From contig NZ_JAESVN010000002.1 in NCBI RefSeq assembly GCF_016765775.1, positions 558,001-622,000 on the forward strand: 64,000 nt of DNA, in the 5' to 3' direction. Source of the stretch: Szabonella alba. Lineage in GTDB: Bacteria; Pseudomonadota; Alphaproteobacteria; Rhodobacterales; Rhodobacteraceae. Within the stretch, counting starts at the first letter, position 1, and every line of letters starts with the position of its first letter. A model generated the notes under the pieces. It was not told the origin of the DNA and ran no database searches. It saw nothing but the letters and a program-made list of their open reading frames with translations. The translations under genes were made by a program, and so were the position numbers. Positions 42,957-51,409 of this stretch are shown in pieces.

Positions 42957-44054
42957 TCAATGCACCACGAATTCGGCATGCAGAGCCCCAGCTGCGTTGA
43001 TGCTTTTGAGGATATCGATCATGTCATGCGGCGCCACGCCAAGGGCGTTCAGCCCGGCCACGACCTGCGAAAGATCGGTCGAGGATGCGATCTCGGCCAG
43101 TCCGGTGCCGGGATCCTGTTCGATGGCTGCTTCGCTGCGCGGGATCACGATGCTTTCGCCCTCGGCAAAGGGATTGGGCTGCACGACCAGGGGCTGCTCC
43201 TGAACGCGCAGGGTCAACCCGCCCTGGGCGACGGCGACGCGGCTGATCCGCACATCTGCACCCATGACGATGGTGCCTGATCGCTGATCCACCACGACCC
43301 GCGCCCGGGTCTGGGGTTGCACAAGGATGTTCTCTACCCGGCCCAGCACATGCGCGGGAGAGGTCATGCGCGCGGCCCCCAGATCCAGCGCCACGGTGCC
43401 GCTGTCCAGCATGACCGCAACCCGGCGCCCGAATTCGCCGTTGATCGCGGCCTCGATCCGGCCTGCGGTGGTGAAATCGGCCACCCGCAGCGCCAGCCGC
43501 ATCTGGCGCAATCCGCTGAAATCGAAATCCACCTCCTGTTCCACCCGCGCGCCCGAGGGGATGACGCCTGCCGTGGGAACCCCTTGCACGACGCGGGCGG
43601 CAACCCCCTCGGCACTGATGCCGCCGGCGATCACCGTGCCTTGCGCCACGGCATAGATCTTGCCATCGGCCCCGCTGAGCGGGGTCATCACCAGCGTGCC
43701 GCCCAGCAGGCTTTGCGCATCGCCGATGGCCGAAACCGAAATGTCGATCCGCGCGCCGCGACGGGCAAAGGGCGGCAGGCTGGCCGTCACGAACACCGCC
43801 GCGACATTGCGGGGGCGGAATTGCTCTCCGGTGACGTTGACGCCCAGACGCTCCAGCAGATTGGCAAGGATCTCTTCGGTGAAGGGCGCGTTGCGCATGC
43901 CGTCGCCGGTTCCGTTCAGCCCGACGACAAGTCCATAGCCGACCAGATCATTGCCGCGCACGCCGTCGAATTCGACCAGATCCTTGATGCGGATCGGCGC
44001 GGCCCCGGCGGCAAGTGGCAGAAGACAGGCCAGAAGGCACAGAAGGCGGATCAT
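42957..44054 (-). CDS. flgI: Flagellar P-ring protein FlgI
   Basis: 365 residues with a signal peptide (MIRLLCLLACLLPLAAGAAP). IKDLVEFDGVRGNDLVGYGL, VVGLNGTGDGMRNAPFTEE and the GVNVTGEQFRPRNVAAVFV region identify FlgI. It forms the peptidoglycan ring around the rod. It is last in the operon flgE-flgK-flgL-flgI. Confidence 0.96.
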   Translation of the reverse strand: MIRLLCLLACLLPLAAGAAPIRIKDLVEFDGVRGNDLVGYGLVVGLNGTGDGMRNAPFTEEILANLLERLGVNVTGEQFRPRNVAAVFVTASLPPFARRGARIDISVSAIGDAQSLLGGTLVMTPLSGADGKIYAVAQGTVIAGGISAEGVAARVVQGVPTAGVIPSGARVEQEVDFDFSGLRQMRLALRVADFTTAGRIEAAINGEFGRRVAVMLDSGTVALDLGAARMTSPAHVLGRVENILVQPQTRARVVVDQRSGTIVMGADVRISRVAVAQGGLTLRVQEQPLVVQPNPFAEGESIVIPRSEAAIEQDPGTGLAEIASSTDLSQVVAGLNALGVAPHDMIDILKSINAAGALHAEFVVH

Positions 44055-45058
44055 CTGAGGAAGTCCACGAGGCTGAGACGGGACAGCCGCGCGGTGACGG
44101 CATGAAGGGTTTCGATCTGTCCCGAGGTCTCTTCCAGCCGGGTTGCGGCCTCATAGGGATCGATGGCCAGCAACCCGGTCTGCGACAGGCGCAGCGTCGC
44201 CGTTTCTGCTGCATTGCGGCTGATAGCGGCCCCAATCCGGCCCTCGGCCAGCCCGATGCGGGCGGCCAGCGCCGTGCGACCGGTGGCCCCTTGCAACAGA
44301 TCCTCCCCCGCAAGGCGCGCCAGTTCTGACCGTTCGGCAAGACCGGCCGGGATACCGCGCCCGGTCAGCGCCGCCATGGCCAGCGCCCGGATCGTGTCGC
44401 GCAGCGCCGGTTCGGCGGCGGTCACATCCAGCGTCACGCTGTCCTCGGGCGAAAGCGGGATGGCACTGCGGGGTGGGCCGCCCAGATATCCCTGCGCGGC
44501 AAAGCCCGCCGGATCCTCGAACCAGTCGGCGATCACGACCGCCACCGCCCCGGCCCCGGTGGCGCCCGATGTGGTAATCGCGGTTTCCAGCGCACCAAGG
44601 ATGGCCCCGGAAGGCGCCAGCGCCGCACCGCTGCCTGCGATGCCGGCGAAAGGCGCAACACCGCCCGTCTGCTGGTTCAGCGTTGCGATCACCGCATCCA
44701 GACGCTGTTCCGCATCCTGCCCCAGTGCGGCAAGGGTCTGTTTCTCACCGACCAGGCCGATAGTCAGCAACCCGTCGGCAAGGCCAGCAGTCTGGCCCTC
44801 CACCGTCGCAAGCGCGGTCTGCATCCGGCTTGCGAGAAGGGCGGCATCTTCGGCAGCGCGGGTGAAGGCCCCCAGCCGGGTCAGGGAGGAGGAGATCCCC
44901 AGAAGCGGGCCGAGATCGCCGCCGCGATGGCGCAGCCGGTCTGCCGTCTGGCCGGTTGTCGCCTCTTGCGCCGCGACCATCGCCCTGTCCTTGAGGGCGG
45001 CCAGTTGGTGACGCAGCATCAGGCTGCGGGACAGATCGCCAATGCCTTGCATCGCCAT
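44051..45058 (-). CDS. flgL: Hook-filament junction protein FlgL
   Basis: 335 residues. A flagellin-like N-terminal helix (MLRHQLAALKDRAMVAAQEA, TTGQTADRLRHRGGDLG) and a C-terminal helix (ATRLEETSGQIETLHAVTAR) fit FlgL/HAP3. It is encoded 1 bp after flgK and overlaps flgI by 4 bp, as expected for the junction pair. Confidence 0.88.
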   Translation of the reverse strand: MAMQGIGDLSRSLMLRHQLAALKDRAMVAAQEATTGQTADRLRHRGGDLGPLLGISSSLTRLGAFTRAAEDAALLASRMQTALATVEGQTAGLADGLLTIGLVGEKQTLAALGQDAEQRLDAVIATLNQQTGGVAPFAGIAGSGAALAPSGAILGALETAITTSGATGAGAVAVVIADWFEDPAGFAAQGYLGGPPRSAIPLSPEDSVTLDVTAAEPALRDTIRALAMAALTGRGIPAGLAERSELARLAGEDLLQGATGRTALAARIGLAEGRIGAAISRNAAETATLRLSQTGLLAIDPYEAATRLEETSGQIETLHAVTARLSRLSLVDFLR

Positions 45059-45059
45059 G

Positions 45060-46502
45060 TCACAACCCCAGAAGCGTTTGAATCATGTCATCTACCGTGC
45101 TGATGACCCTTGCATTGGCGCCAAATGCCTGCTCGATCAGCAGCAGATCCTGCAATTCGCGGTCGCTGTCCACGCCCTGGGCCAGATGCATCTGTTCCAA
45201 TGTCGCGGCCCGGGCCATGGCAAAACCGGCGCTGGTTTCAGCCTGCAGGCGCTGCGCCGAAAGTGTGGTGATGGTTGCATTTGCAAGATCCGACAGGCTG
45301 CGCCCTGCCGGGGGCAGCGGGCCCGTCGCGATGCGCGCGGCGTTCAGCGCGGTGCGAAGTTCCTGCAGCAATATGCCCTGCGCGGTGGGGCCGGGGGTCG
45401 TGGCGCCCAGCCCGTCGCGCAATCGCCACAGCGCGCCGCCCTGTGCCGGATCCGCCGCTGGCGCCAGCCGCAATCTTTGAGACAGGCCGACCATATCGGC
45501 CGGATCAAAGGCCGCGCCCTGATCGGTGAAAAGGCCCGGACCGCCCGGCGCGCGGGTCGGATCCAGCGCCGGATCCTGAAAGCGTTCCACCAGATCGCGC
45601 GCCATCGCATCCAGCAGGTCCTGCGCGCCGGGGGCCAGCACGTCGCGGATCGCCAGATTGGCGGCCAGCCGTCCGCCTGCCAAGGGGCCACCGTCATCAC
45701 TGCGCAGAGGCTGACCGTCCAGTGTCAGACCCGACAGTGCACCTGAGGCCAGTGTCATGTCGGCTGTAATCACGCCAGCGGGGGTGAAGCCAAGTTCCCG
45801 TGGCTGCATATCGAGAAGCACCGCCCCGCCGGTGGAATAAAGCGCCACGCGCCCCTGCGCATCGGGCAGGCTGCGGAGCGGCACGATGGCGGCGACCTGA
45901 TCAATCAGGATCTGCCGCTGATCCTGCAGGGCTGAACTGTCCCGGCGTCCCGCGCCCATCGCGGCGATATCGGCGTTCAACCGGGCGATACCGTCCAGAG
46001 CGTTGTTCAGGCGGGCGACATCCACCGCAATCGCGGCATCTGCATCCATCCGCGCGGACTGGATCGCAGCGGCGCTGCTGCGGAACCCGTCGATCACGGA
46101 ACCGGCCTGAACCAGCAGATCGGCCAGCCGCGTGTCGCTGTCGGGCAGGGCGGCGGCGGCAATCAGCGCCGCATCGAAACCGTCGATGCGGCCGGCCAGA
46201 TTGCCCGGACCCGCCATCACATCGTCAAGCCTGCCATGGAAGGCGGCGCGCAAGTCCTGACCTTCCGCCATGGCGTGGGCCAGCCGCAGGTCGCGCAGCA
46301 GCAGCGCATCGACCTGCCGTGAGATGCCTTCAACCTGAACACCCTGACCGACCGTGCCATAATGCTGAGCGCCCAGCCGGATCTCGCGTCTTGCATAGCC
46401 TTCGGTCAGCGCATTGGCGATATTGGCCGAGATGACCCCGGCCCCGCGCGAGGCGGCATTCAGGCCCGACTGGGCGCTGGCAAGGGATGCGGATAATGTC
46501 AC
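45060..46502 (-). CDS. flgK: Hook-filament junction protein FlgK
   Basis: 480 residues. The N-terminus ASAQSGLNAASRGAGVISAN, IANALTEGYARREIRL is the hook/rod-type motif, and the C-terminus (GVDSDRELQDLLLIEQAFGA, NARVISTVDDMIQTLLGL) is the FlgK ending. FlgK joins hook to filament. It follows flgE by 22 bp on the same strand. Confidence 0.95.
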   Translation of the reverse strand: MTLSASLASAQSGLNAASRGAGVISANIANALTEGYARREIRLGAQHYGTVGQGVQVEGISRQVDALLLRDLRLAHAMAEGQDLRAAFHGRLDDVMAGPGNLAGRIDGFDAALIAAAALPDSDTRLADLLVQAGSVIDGFRSSAAAIQSARMDADAAIAVDVARLNNALDGIARLNADIAAMGAGRRDSSALQDQRQILIDQVAAIVPLRSLPDAQGRVALYSTGGAVLLDMQPRELGFTPAGVITADMTLASGALSGLTLDGQPLRSDDGGPLAGGRLAANLAIRDVLAPGAQDLLDAMARDLVERFQDPALDPTRAPGGPGLFTDQGAAFDPADMVGLSQRLRLAPAADPAQGGALWRLRDGLGATTPGPTAQGILLQELRTALNAARIATGPLPPAGRSLSDLANATITTLSAQRLQAETSAGFAMARAATLEQMHLAQGVDSDRELQDLLLIEQAFGANARVISTVDDMIQTLLGL

Positions 46503-46524
46503 GGCTCAGTCCTCCGGCTTGGGG

Positions 46525-47832
46525 TCAGCGTTTGATATTGGTGGTTTCCTGCAGCATCTCATCCACGGTCTGGATGACCTTGGCGTTGGAGGAATAGGCC
46601 CGCTGGGTCTGGATCAGGTTGGTCAGTTCCGACGCGACATCGGTGGTGGAGTTTTCGCGCGCATAGCCCACGACCGCGCCGGTCGGCCCCTCACCAGCGT
46701 TCCACAGAAAGAAGGAGCCGCTGTCGGTTGAGATCGAATAGGTCTGGTTGTTCAGCGCATTCAGCCCGTTGAGATTGGGCACATCGACCAGCGGGATCTG
46801 ATAGAGCCTGCGGGTGAAGCCGGTATCATAGGTGGCGTTGATATAACCGTTTTCATCCACCTCAACCGCCGTCAGATTGCCCACGGGCGAGCCGTTCTTG
46901 GTGATCGAGGTGGGGGCAAAACTGTCGGAAAGCTGGGTCAGGCCATTGGCATCGCCCAGTCGCCCCAGTTGCACCGTCAGCGGGCCGCCGCCAAGGCCCA
47001 GTTCGACCGTGCCCGTTGCCGGGTCATAGGCGCCGCCCGACAGGGTGGTGACCGTGGCCAGCGTGCCGCCATTGCCACGGGTATCATCGAAGGTGAGTTC
47101 ATATTCGCCGATCAATGCGCCACCCTGCGCCGAATCGCGGATCTGCAGGGTCCAGCGGTTCGAACTGCCGATTGCGGGCAGGATCGGGGTAAAGCCGACA
47201 TCCAGCGTTTCGGACGTGCCCAGATTGCCGAAATATTCCACCGCCAGCGGCAGTGTATCGCCGCTGGCATCGGCAAGGGTCTGGGTGGCGGGCAGGTTTA
47301 CGCCCAGTTTCAGGGTGGTGGTCGGATCGCCCGCCTGCTGATTGGCATTGATGGTGACCGGGCGCAGCCCGGCAATCGTGTCGCGGGGCAGCACGGGAAT
47401 GGTGCCATCGGCATTGGCGGGCCATCCCAGCAGCACCATGCCTGATTCAGTGCGCAGGGTGCCATTGGAATCGGGGCGGAACGAACCGGTCGTCGTCATG
47501 GTCAGGGACGAATTGGACAGACCTTCGGCCAGCCCGACCGACGGCACGACCGGCAGCATGCCCCGGCCGGACACCGCAAGATCCAGCGCATTGCCGGTGC
47601 CAACCAGCGCGCCGCGTTCGTCGATCAGCCGCGCGGTCGAGGCGCGCACCCCGCCCGCCGCATAGACCCCCGCGCCCTGTGCCTGAGTGATGACCATGCT
47701 GGCAAAATCGGCCGCGGCGCGTTTGTATCCATAGGTTCCGGAATTCGCGATATTGTCGGAAATCGTCGCCAGCCGTGTCGCATTGGCGTTCAGCCCGGCA
47801 ACCCCGGCATTTAGCGAGGAAGAGATTGTCAT
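46525..47832 (-). CDS. flgE: Flagellar hook protein FlgE
   Basis: 435 residues. The N-terminus has LATISDNIANSGTYGYKRAA, the middle is a FlgE D2-type domain, and the C-terminus reads LTNLIQTQRAYSSNAKVIQT then VDEMLQETTNIKR. It forms the hook, whose length FliK measures. It is first gene of the flgE-flgK-flgL-flgI operon, with a CtrA-like site 60 bp upstream. Confidence 0.95.
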   Translation of the reverse strand: MTISSSLNAGVAGLNANATRLATISDNIANSGTYGYKRAAADFASMVITQAQGAGVYAAGGVRASTARLIDERGALVGTGNALDLAVSGRGMLPVVPSVGLAEGLSNSSLTMTTTGSFRPDSNGTLRTESGMVLLGWPANADGTIPVLPRDTIAGLRPVTINANQQAGDPTTTLKLGVNLPATQTLADASGDTLPLAVEYFGNLGTSETLDVGFTPILPAIGSSNRWTLQIRDSAQGGALIGEYELTFDDTRGNGGTLATVTTLSGGAYDPATGTVELGLGGGPLTVQLGRLGDANGLTQLSDSFAPTSITKNGSPVGNLTAVEVDENGYINATYDTGFTRRLYQIPLVDVPNLNGLNALNNQTYSISTDSGSFFLWNAGEGPTGAVVGYARENSTTDVASELTNLIQTQRAYSSNAKVIQTVDEMLQETTNIKR

Positions 47833-47891
47833 TGGTTCGCACCTTTCTGCAGCATCGACCCGAGGTCACGGCCAAGGCTGCACGCTGCGGC

Positions 47892-47906
47892 TTAAGATCC
47901 GCCTAA
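47892..47906. promoter_or_regulatory. CtrA-like site (TTAA-N7-CTAA)
   Basis: TTAA (47892-47895) and CTAA (47903-47906) are separated by exactly 7 bp, 60 bp upstream of the flgE start in the 98-bp gap after motB. One mismatch from the CtrA consensus. Confidence 0.5.
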
Positions 47907-47930
47907 TGCCTAAAATGCCGGTCATTCCGC

Positions 47931-48773
47931 TCAGCGGTCCCGGCGCAGCAGGACAATTTCCAGCCGGTTGTTGCGGATCGCCATGGCATTGGCGGTGACG
48001 GGCTTGCGGTCGGCATGGCCGGAAATGCGGCGCATCCGGTCGCCATCGATGCCCGCCTGTGTCAGCAATTCGCGAAAGCCCTGCGCGCGGGCGGCGGAAA
48101 GATCCCATGCGGGATTGTCGATCAGCGTGATGGGGAAGGTGCGGACATGGCCGTTGACCGCCAGCCCGTTGGTCGTGATGGCCAGAACCTCGGCCAGAAG
48201 CGCGGCGATATCGCGGGTGACGGGTTGGGGCCGGGCCGTCGGGCCGTCGAAAAGCGGTGCATCCTCAAGATCGAAGATCTCGATCACCAGCCCCTCATCG
48301 GTGACTTTCGTCACGACATGGCGCAGGGCGCGCTGCATGGTCATGCTTTCGCCGCGCAGGGCGGAAAGCTGTCTTTCGATCGCGTCCAGCTGGGCCTGCA
48401 GGCGATCCTCCTCAACCGTGTCCTGATCGTTCATCCGGCCGCCATCGGCCTCGGCCACGCGGGTGCGAACGCCCTGCGCCCCGGTGCCGTTCTGGGTATG
48501 GGCCTTTTGCGACATGACACTGTCGCCGCCAAAAGCGCCATCGCCGCCGCCCGAAATGCGGTTCACCGGAATGGTCGGGCTGAAATAGTCCGCCAGCCCC
48601 TTGCGCTGTTTTTCTGTCGTTGCATTCAGCAGCCACATCAGCATGAAGAAGGCCATCATCGCGGTGACGAAATCGGCATAGGCGACCTTCCATGCCCCGC
48701 CATGGTGACCGCCACCCTTGATGACCTTCTTGCGCTTGATGATGGCCGGTCTGGCATTCTTCTGCCCGTCCAT
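47931..48773 (-). CDS. motB: Flagellar stator protein MotB
   Basis: 280 residues from ATG 48773 (a GTG at 48788 lacks a ribosome site). The lysine-rich N-terminus (RPAIIKRKKVIKGGGHHGGA) precedes the single helix with the proton-carrying Asp (VAYADFVTAMMAFFMLMWLL) and the OmpA-like peptidoglycan-binding domain (GLAVNGHVRTFPITLIDNPA, SGHADRKPVTANAMAIRNNR). It pairs with MotA, although the genes are about 10.6 kb apart. Confidence 0.95.
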   Translation of the reverse strand: MDGQKNARPAIIKRKKVIKGGGHHGGAWKVAYADFVTAMMAFFMLMWLLNATTEKQRKGLADYFSPTIPVNRISGGGDGAFGGDSVMSQKAHTQNGTGAQGVRTRVAEADGGRMNDQDTVEEDRLQAQLDAIERQLSALRGESMTMQRALRHVVTKVTDEGLVIEIFDLEDAPLFDGPTARPQPVTRDIAALLAEVLAITTNGLAVNGHVRTFPITLIDNPAWDLSAARAQGFRELLTQAGIDGDRMRRISGHADRKPVTANAMAIRNNRLEIVLLRRDR

Positions 48774-48880
48774 GGCACCACCCGTCACAACACCCGGGCA
48801 TACCAGTAGCGCAGCGCGATGAAGCGCGGGTTAACCCTTCAAGATCGCTTGAAATTCCGCAATTCTGCCATAATGGCGAA

Positions 48881-48905
48881 GGCGGCCCTGAAGATCAGGA
48901 CCGCC
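48881..48905 (-). terminator. Hairpin downstream of the 49911-48946 gene
   Basis: GGCGG-c-CCTGA (48881-48891) pairs with TCAGG-a-CCGCC (48895-48905), ten base pairs with one mismatch and a 3-nt loop, 41 bp beyond the stop of the minus-strand gene ending at 48946. It would separate that gene from motB. Confidence 0.55.
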
Positions 48906-48945
48906 AACGGCCAGCACATGAGGGGCCCGGGAGCGGGGCCGTGTG

Positions 48946-49911
48946 TCAGGGGCCGACGCGCGCTTCGACAGGATGACGCAGAACCGGGTGATAGACCCGC
49001 AACCGGGCGCAGGTTTCAAAGCCGAGTGCGGCATAGTCGGACTGGAAGGCCAGCGCGTTTTCCCGCGTCAGGCCGCATTCGATGCGCAGCGGGCGCGGCA
49101 TGCGTTCCAGCATCGCGCGGGGCAGGTCCGACCGCGCCACAAGGAAATCCGCCAGTTCACGCGGAGAGACATTGCGCACCCCGGTCAGGAACAGATCGAA
49201 ACGCTGGAAATCGCGGTTCATCGCGACCAGCGGTGCGCGGTGAAAGCGGGCAAGGATCAGATCGCGGGTGGCGCGGTCCAGTTTCGAGGCTACGGCCCCG
49301 GTCAGCCGGCAGGGCGAAAGCCCCATCCGGCGCAGCGTCTCTGTCACCGCGGGCGGCACGGCGAAGGGTGCGCGATGATCGGCCAGCAGGTCATACAGCG
49401 CCTGACGCGGGTCCGAGACGGCAATGCGCAGCCCGGCAATGCGGCGCATCACCCCGCGCAGCAATTCGGCATCCGCGACCGAGACCGAGGACAGGATCAG
49501 ACCGCCCGGACCGGCAAGCTCGGTCTCGATACCGGTGGCGCTGCGGTCGCAGGAGGTCACGCCCACGGGCGGCAGCCAGGCGGCGATGGCCTGCGCCAGT
49601 TCGCCCAGCCGGTCGCTTTCAACCGGTTGCAGCGAGACATCGACCATCGCGGTTTCCGGCGTTTCGGGCAGGCTTACCGCCTCAAGCCGGACCTGCACCC
49701 CCATTGCAGCCAGCAGATTGGCCAGCCGTTTCGCATCGGCCAGCGGCAGTCTTTCGCACAGGGTCGAGGGCACCGAGGACAGCCGACGCGCGGCCTCTTG
49801 CGTGGGGATCTGAAGATGCTGCGCCAGTGTCGGCGCGGCAATCAGCATCGAGGGGCAGGGCGCCACGATCAGGATGCGCAGAAAATCTTCGACTCGCGCT
49901 TCGGACGGCAT
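48946..49911 (-). CDS. Uncharacterised flagellar-locus protein with L7/L12-C-like segments
   Basis: 321 residues from ATG 49911 (MPSEARVEDFLRILIVAPCP); a longer start at 49983 is less likely. Residues about 8-75 have the order of a ribosomal L7/L12 C-terminal-like fold (LPLADAKRLANLLAAMGVQV), used elsewhere as a small protein-interaction fold. Later parts (LVAMNRDFQRFDLFLTGVRN) show no known motif. No signal or membrane segment. It is upstream of motB on the same strand. Confidence 0.6.
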   Translation of the reverse strand: MPSEARVEDFLRILIVAPCPSMLIAAPTLAQHLQIPTQEAARRLSSVPSTLCERLPLADAKRLANLLAAMGVQVRLEAVSLPETPETAMVDVSLQPVESDRLGELAQAIAAWLPPVGVTSCDRSATGIETELAGPGGLILSSVSVADAELLRGVMRRIAGLRIAVSDPRQALYDLLADHRAPFAVPPAVTETLRRMGLSPCRLTGAVASKLDRATRDLILARFHRAPLVAMNRDFQRFDLFLTGVRNVSPRELADFLVARSDLPRAMLERMPRPLRIECGLTRENALAFQSDYAALGFETCARLRVYHPVLRHPVEARVGP

Positions 49912-50121
49912 GGTTCGCTCCGGGGATGACCTAGCGTAAAACATGCCAAAATGCGGCCCGAATTTCCAGAGGCACCACGTCAATCGCGCGTCAAAACGCA
50001 GCGTCAGGGCGTCAAGAGACGCAAAATTCGTCCGCCAGGAGCCTTCCGCCCGAAATTTGCGGGCCGGATGACATCATTTGCGCGCATTTTCGTTTCAGGC
50101 GCGCGAATCTGCGCGATCCGC
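49912..50121. other. Intergenic region with repeated CGTCAA motifs
   Basis: A 210-bp gap separating the flagellar locus from the aromatic-degradation cluster. CGTCAA or CGTCAG occurs at 49978, 49989, 50002 and 50010, and GCGCGC flanks an AT-rich stretch near 50080. It should hold the promoter of the minus-strand gene starting at 49911. No gene was seen. Confidence 0.4.
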
Positions 50122-51273
50122 CTAAGGCGCATTTCGCGCCTGTTCCAGCGCCGGGATCAGGGCGGGGCAAAGGCGGTAGCGTGGCTTCAGGGCGGGCGGG
50201 GCGGCCCGTTCCAGCCGCGCGAGTTCCCTTGCGACAACCTCTGCCCCCCAGGACTGCGCGGCGGCAAAGGGGCCTTGCGGAAAGTTCAGCCCCAGCCGCA
50301 GGGCGGTGTCGATATCCTTGGCTGTGACTCCCCCCTCCTCCAGCAGGGTTGCGGCCTCATTGGCCAGCAGCGCCTCGATCCGCAGGGCAAGGGCCGGATC
50401 GGGCGCGATGGTGTCGGGCGGCACGGTGTCGGGCCCTGTGGGTCCGGTGACAAAGCCCCGGCCCGTCTTGCGGCCCAGATCGCCGCTGGCCACCTGCGCG
50501 CGCAGGGCGTCAAAGACGTGATAGCGCGGATGCCCGCCCATGGCGGCATGGATCTGTTCACTGGCGGCAAGGTTGATATCGGCCCCGATCAGGTCGATCA
50601 GCGCGAAAGGCCCCAGTCGGTAACCCGCCGCCCGCATCGCCGCGTCGATGGCAAGGGCGCTGTGACCTTCTTCCAGCAGGGCCAGCGCCTCGCCGTAATA
50701 GGGGCGGGCGCAGCGGTTGACGATGAAACCGGGACGGTCGGCACAGTCGATCACCACCTTGCCCGCACCTTCCGTCAGCGCCCGGGCCACGGCCAGCGCC
50801 TGCGGATCGGCCCCGGTTTCGACCAGTTCGACCAGTTTCATCACCGGGGCGGGGTTGAAGAAATGCAGCCCCAGCAAGCGGGCGGGTTCGGGCAGGTCCG
50901 CACGGATCGCGGCCACGGAAAGCGATGACGTATTGGTGGCCAGCACCGCCTGCGGTACCGCCCCGGCAATGGCGTGGAACAGCGCGCGCTTGGCCTCGAT
51001 CTGCTCGGCAATCGCCTCGATGACCAGTGCGCAGGGGGTGAAATCCACAACGCTGTCAACGACCCGGATCCGGGCGCAAAGAGCGTCCAGCGCGGCTGCG
51101 GTCATCTTGCCCGCCGCCACGCGCGGTGCCAGTCCTGCCCGCAGCCGTTGCAGCGCCGATTGCCGCGCCCCGGCCTCGGTATCGGTGGCCAGTACGTCAA
51201 ACCCAGCCGCCGCATAGGTCTGCGCGATGCCCAGCCCCATCACCCCCAGACCCGCCACGCCGATCACGGTCAT
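50122..51273 (-). CDS. 3-hydroxyacyl-CoA dehydrogenase of the aromatic cluster
   Basis: 383 residues from ATG 51273 (MTVIGVAGLGVMGLGIAQTY). Rossmann NAD site GLGVMGLG, catalytic His in LLGLHFFNPAPVMKLVELVE, and a duplicated C-terminal helical domain (GFIVNRCARPYYGEALALLE). It oxidises a 3-hydroxyacyl-CoA to the 3-keto form with NAD. It is transcribed divergently from the monooxygenase/reductase gene, sharing a promoter region with a MarR-type palindrome. It would act on the hydrated ring product of 2-aminobenzoyl-CoA. Confidence 0.87.
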   Translation of the reverse strand: MTVIGVAGLGVMGLGIAQTYAAAGFDVLATDTEAGARQSALQRLRAGLAPRVAAGKMTAAALDALCARIRVVDSVVDFTPCALVIEAIAEQIEAKRALFHAIAGAVPQAVLATNTSSLSVAAIRADLPEPARLLGLHFFNPAPVMKLVELVETGADPQALAVARALTEGAGKVVIDCADRPGFIVNRCARPYYGEALALLEEGHSALAIDAAMRAAGYRLGPFALIDLIGADINLAASEQIHAAMGGHPRYHVFDALRAQVASGDLGRKTGRGFVTGPTGPDTVPPDTIAPDPALALRIEALLANEAATLLEEGGVTAKDIDTALRLGLNFPQGPFAAAQSWGAEVVARELARLERAAPPALKPRYRLCPALIPALEQARNAP

Positions 51274-51343
51274 GCGATCCTCCCCTGTCCCGTCGCTGCC
51301 CCGCCCTGCGCGGCCCGGTTCAGCCTGCCCTTTCGGGTTTAAA

Positions 51344-51359
51344 ATTTCAAGCTTGAAAT
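51344..51359. promoter_or_regulatory. Perfect 16-bp palindrome, probable MarR operator
   Basis: ATTTCAAGCTTGAAAT is an exact palindrome, the shape and size bound by MarR-family dimers that control aromatic-CoA pathways. It stands in the 136-bp divergent gap, 71 bp from the 3-hydroxyacyl-CoA dehydrogenase start and 51 bp from the monooxygenase start. A MarR gene lies in the same operon. An acyl-CoA intermediate is the expected inducer. Confidence 0.75.
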
Positions 51360-51409
51360 AATAAAGCGGCGATGCCACTCTGGTCCTGTCGGGAACGGGA
51401 GGCGTCGTG

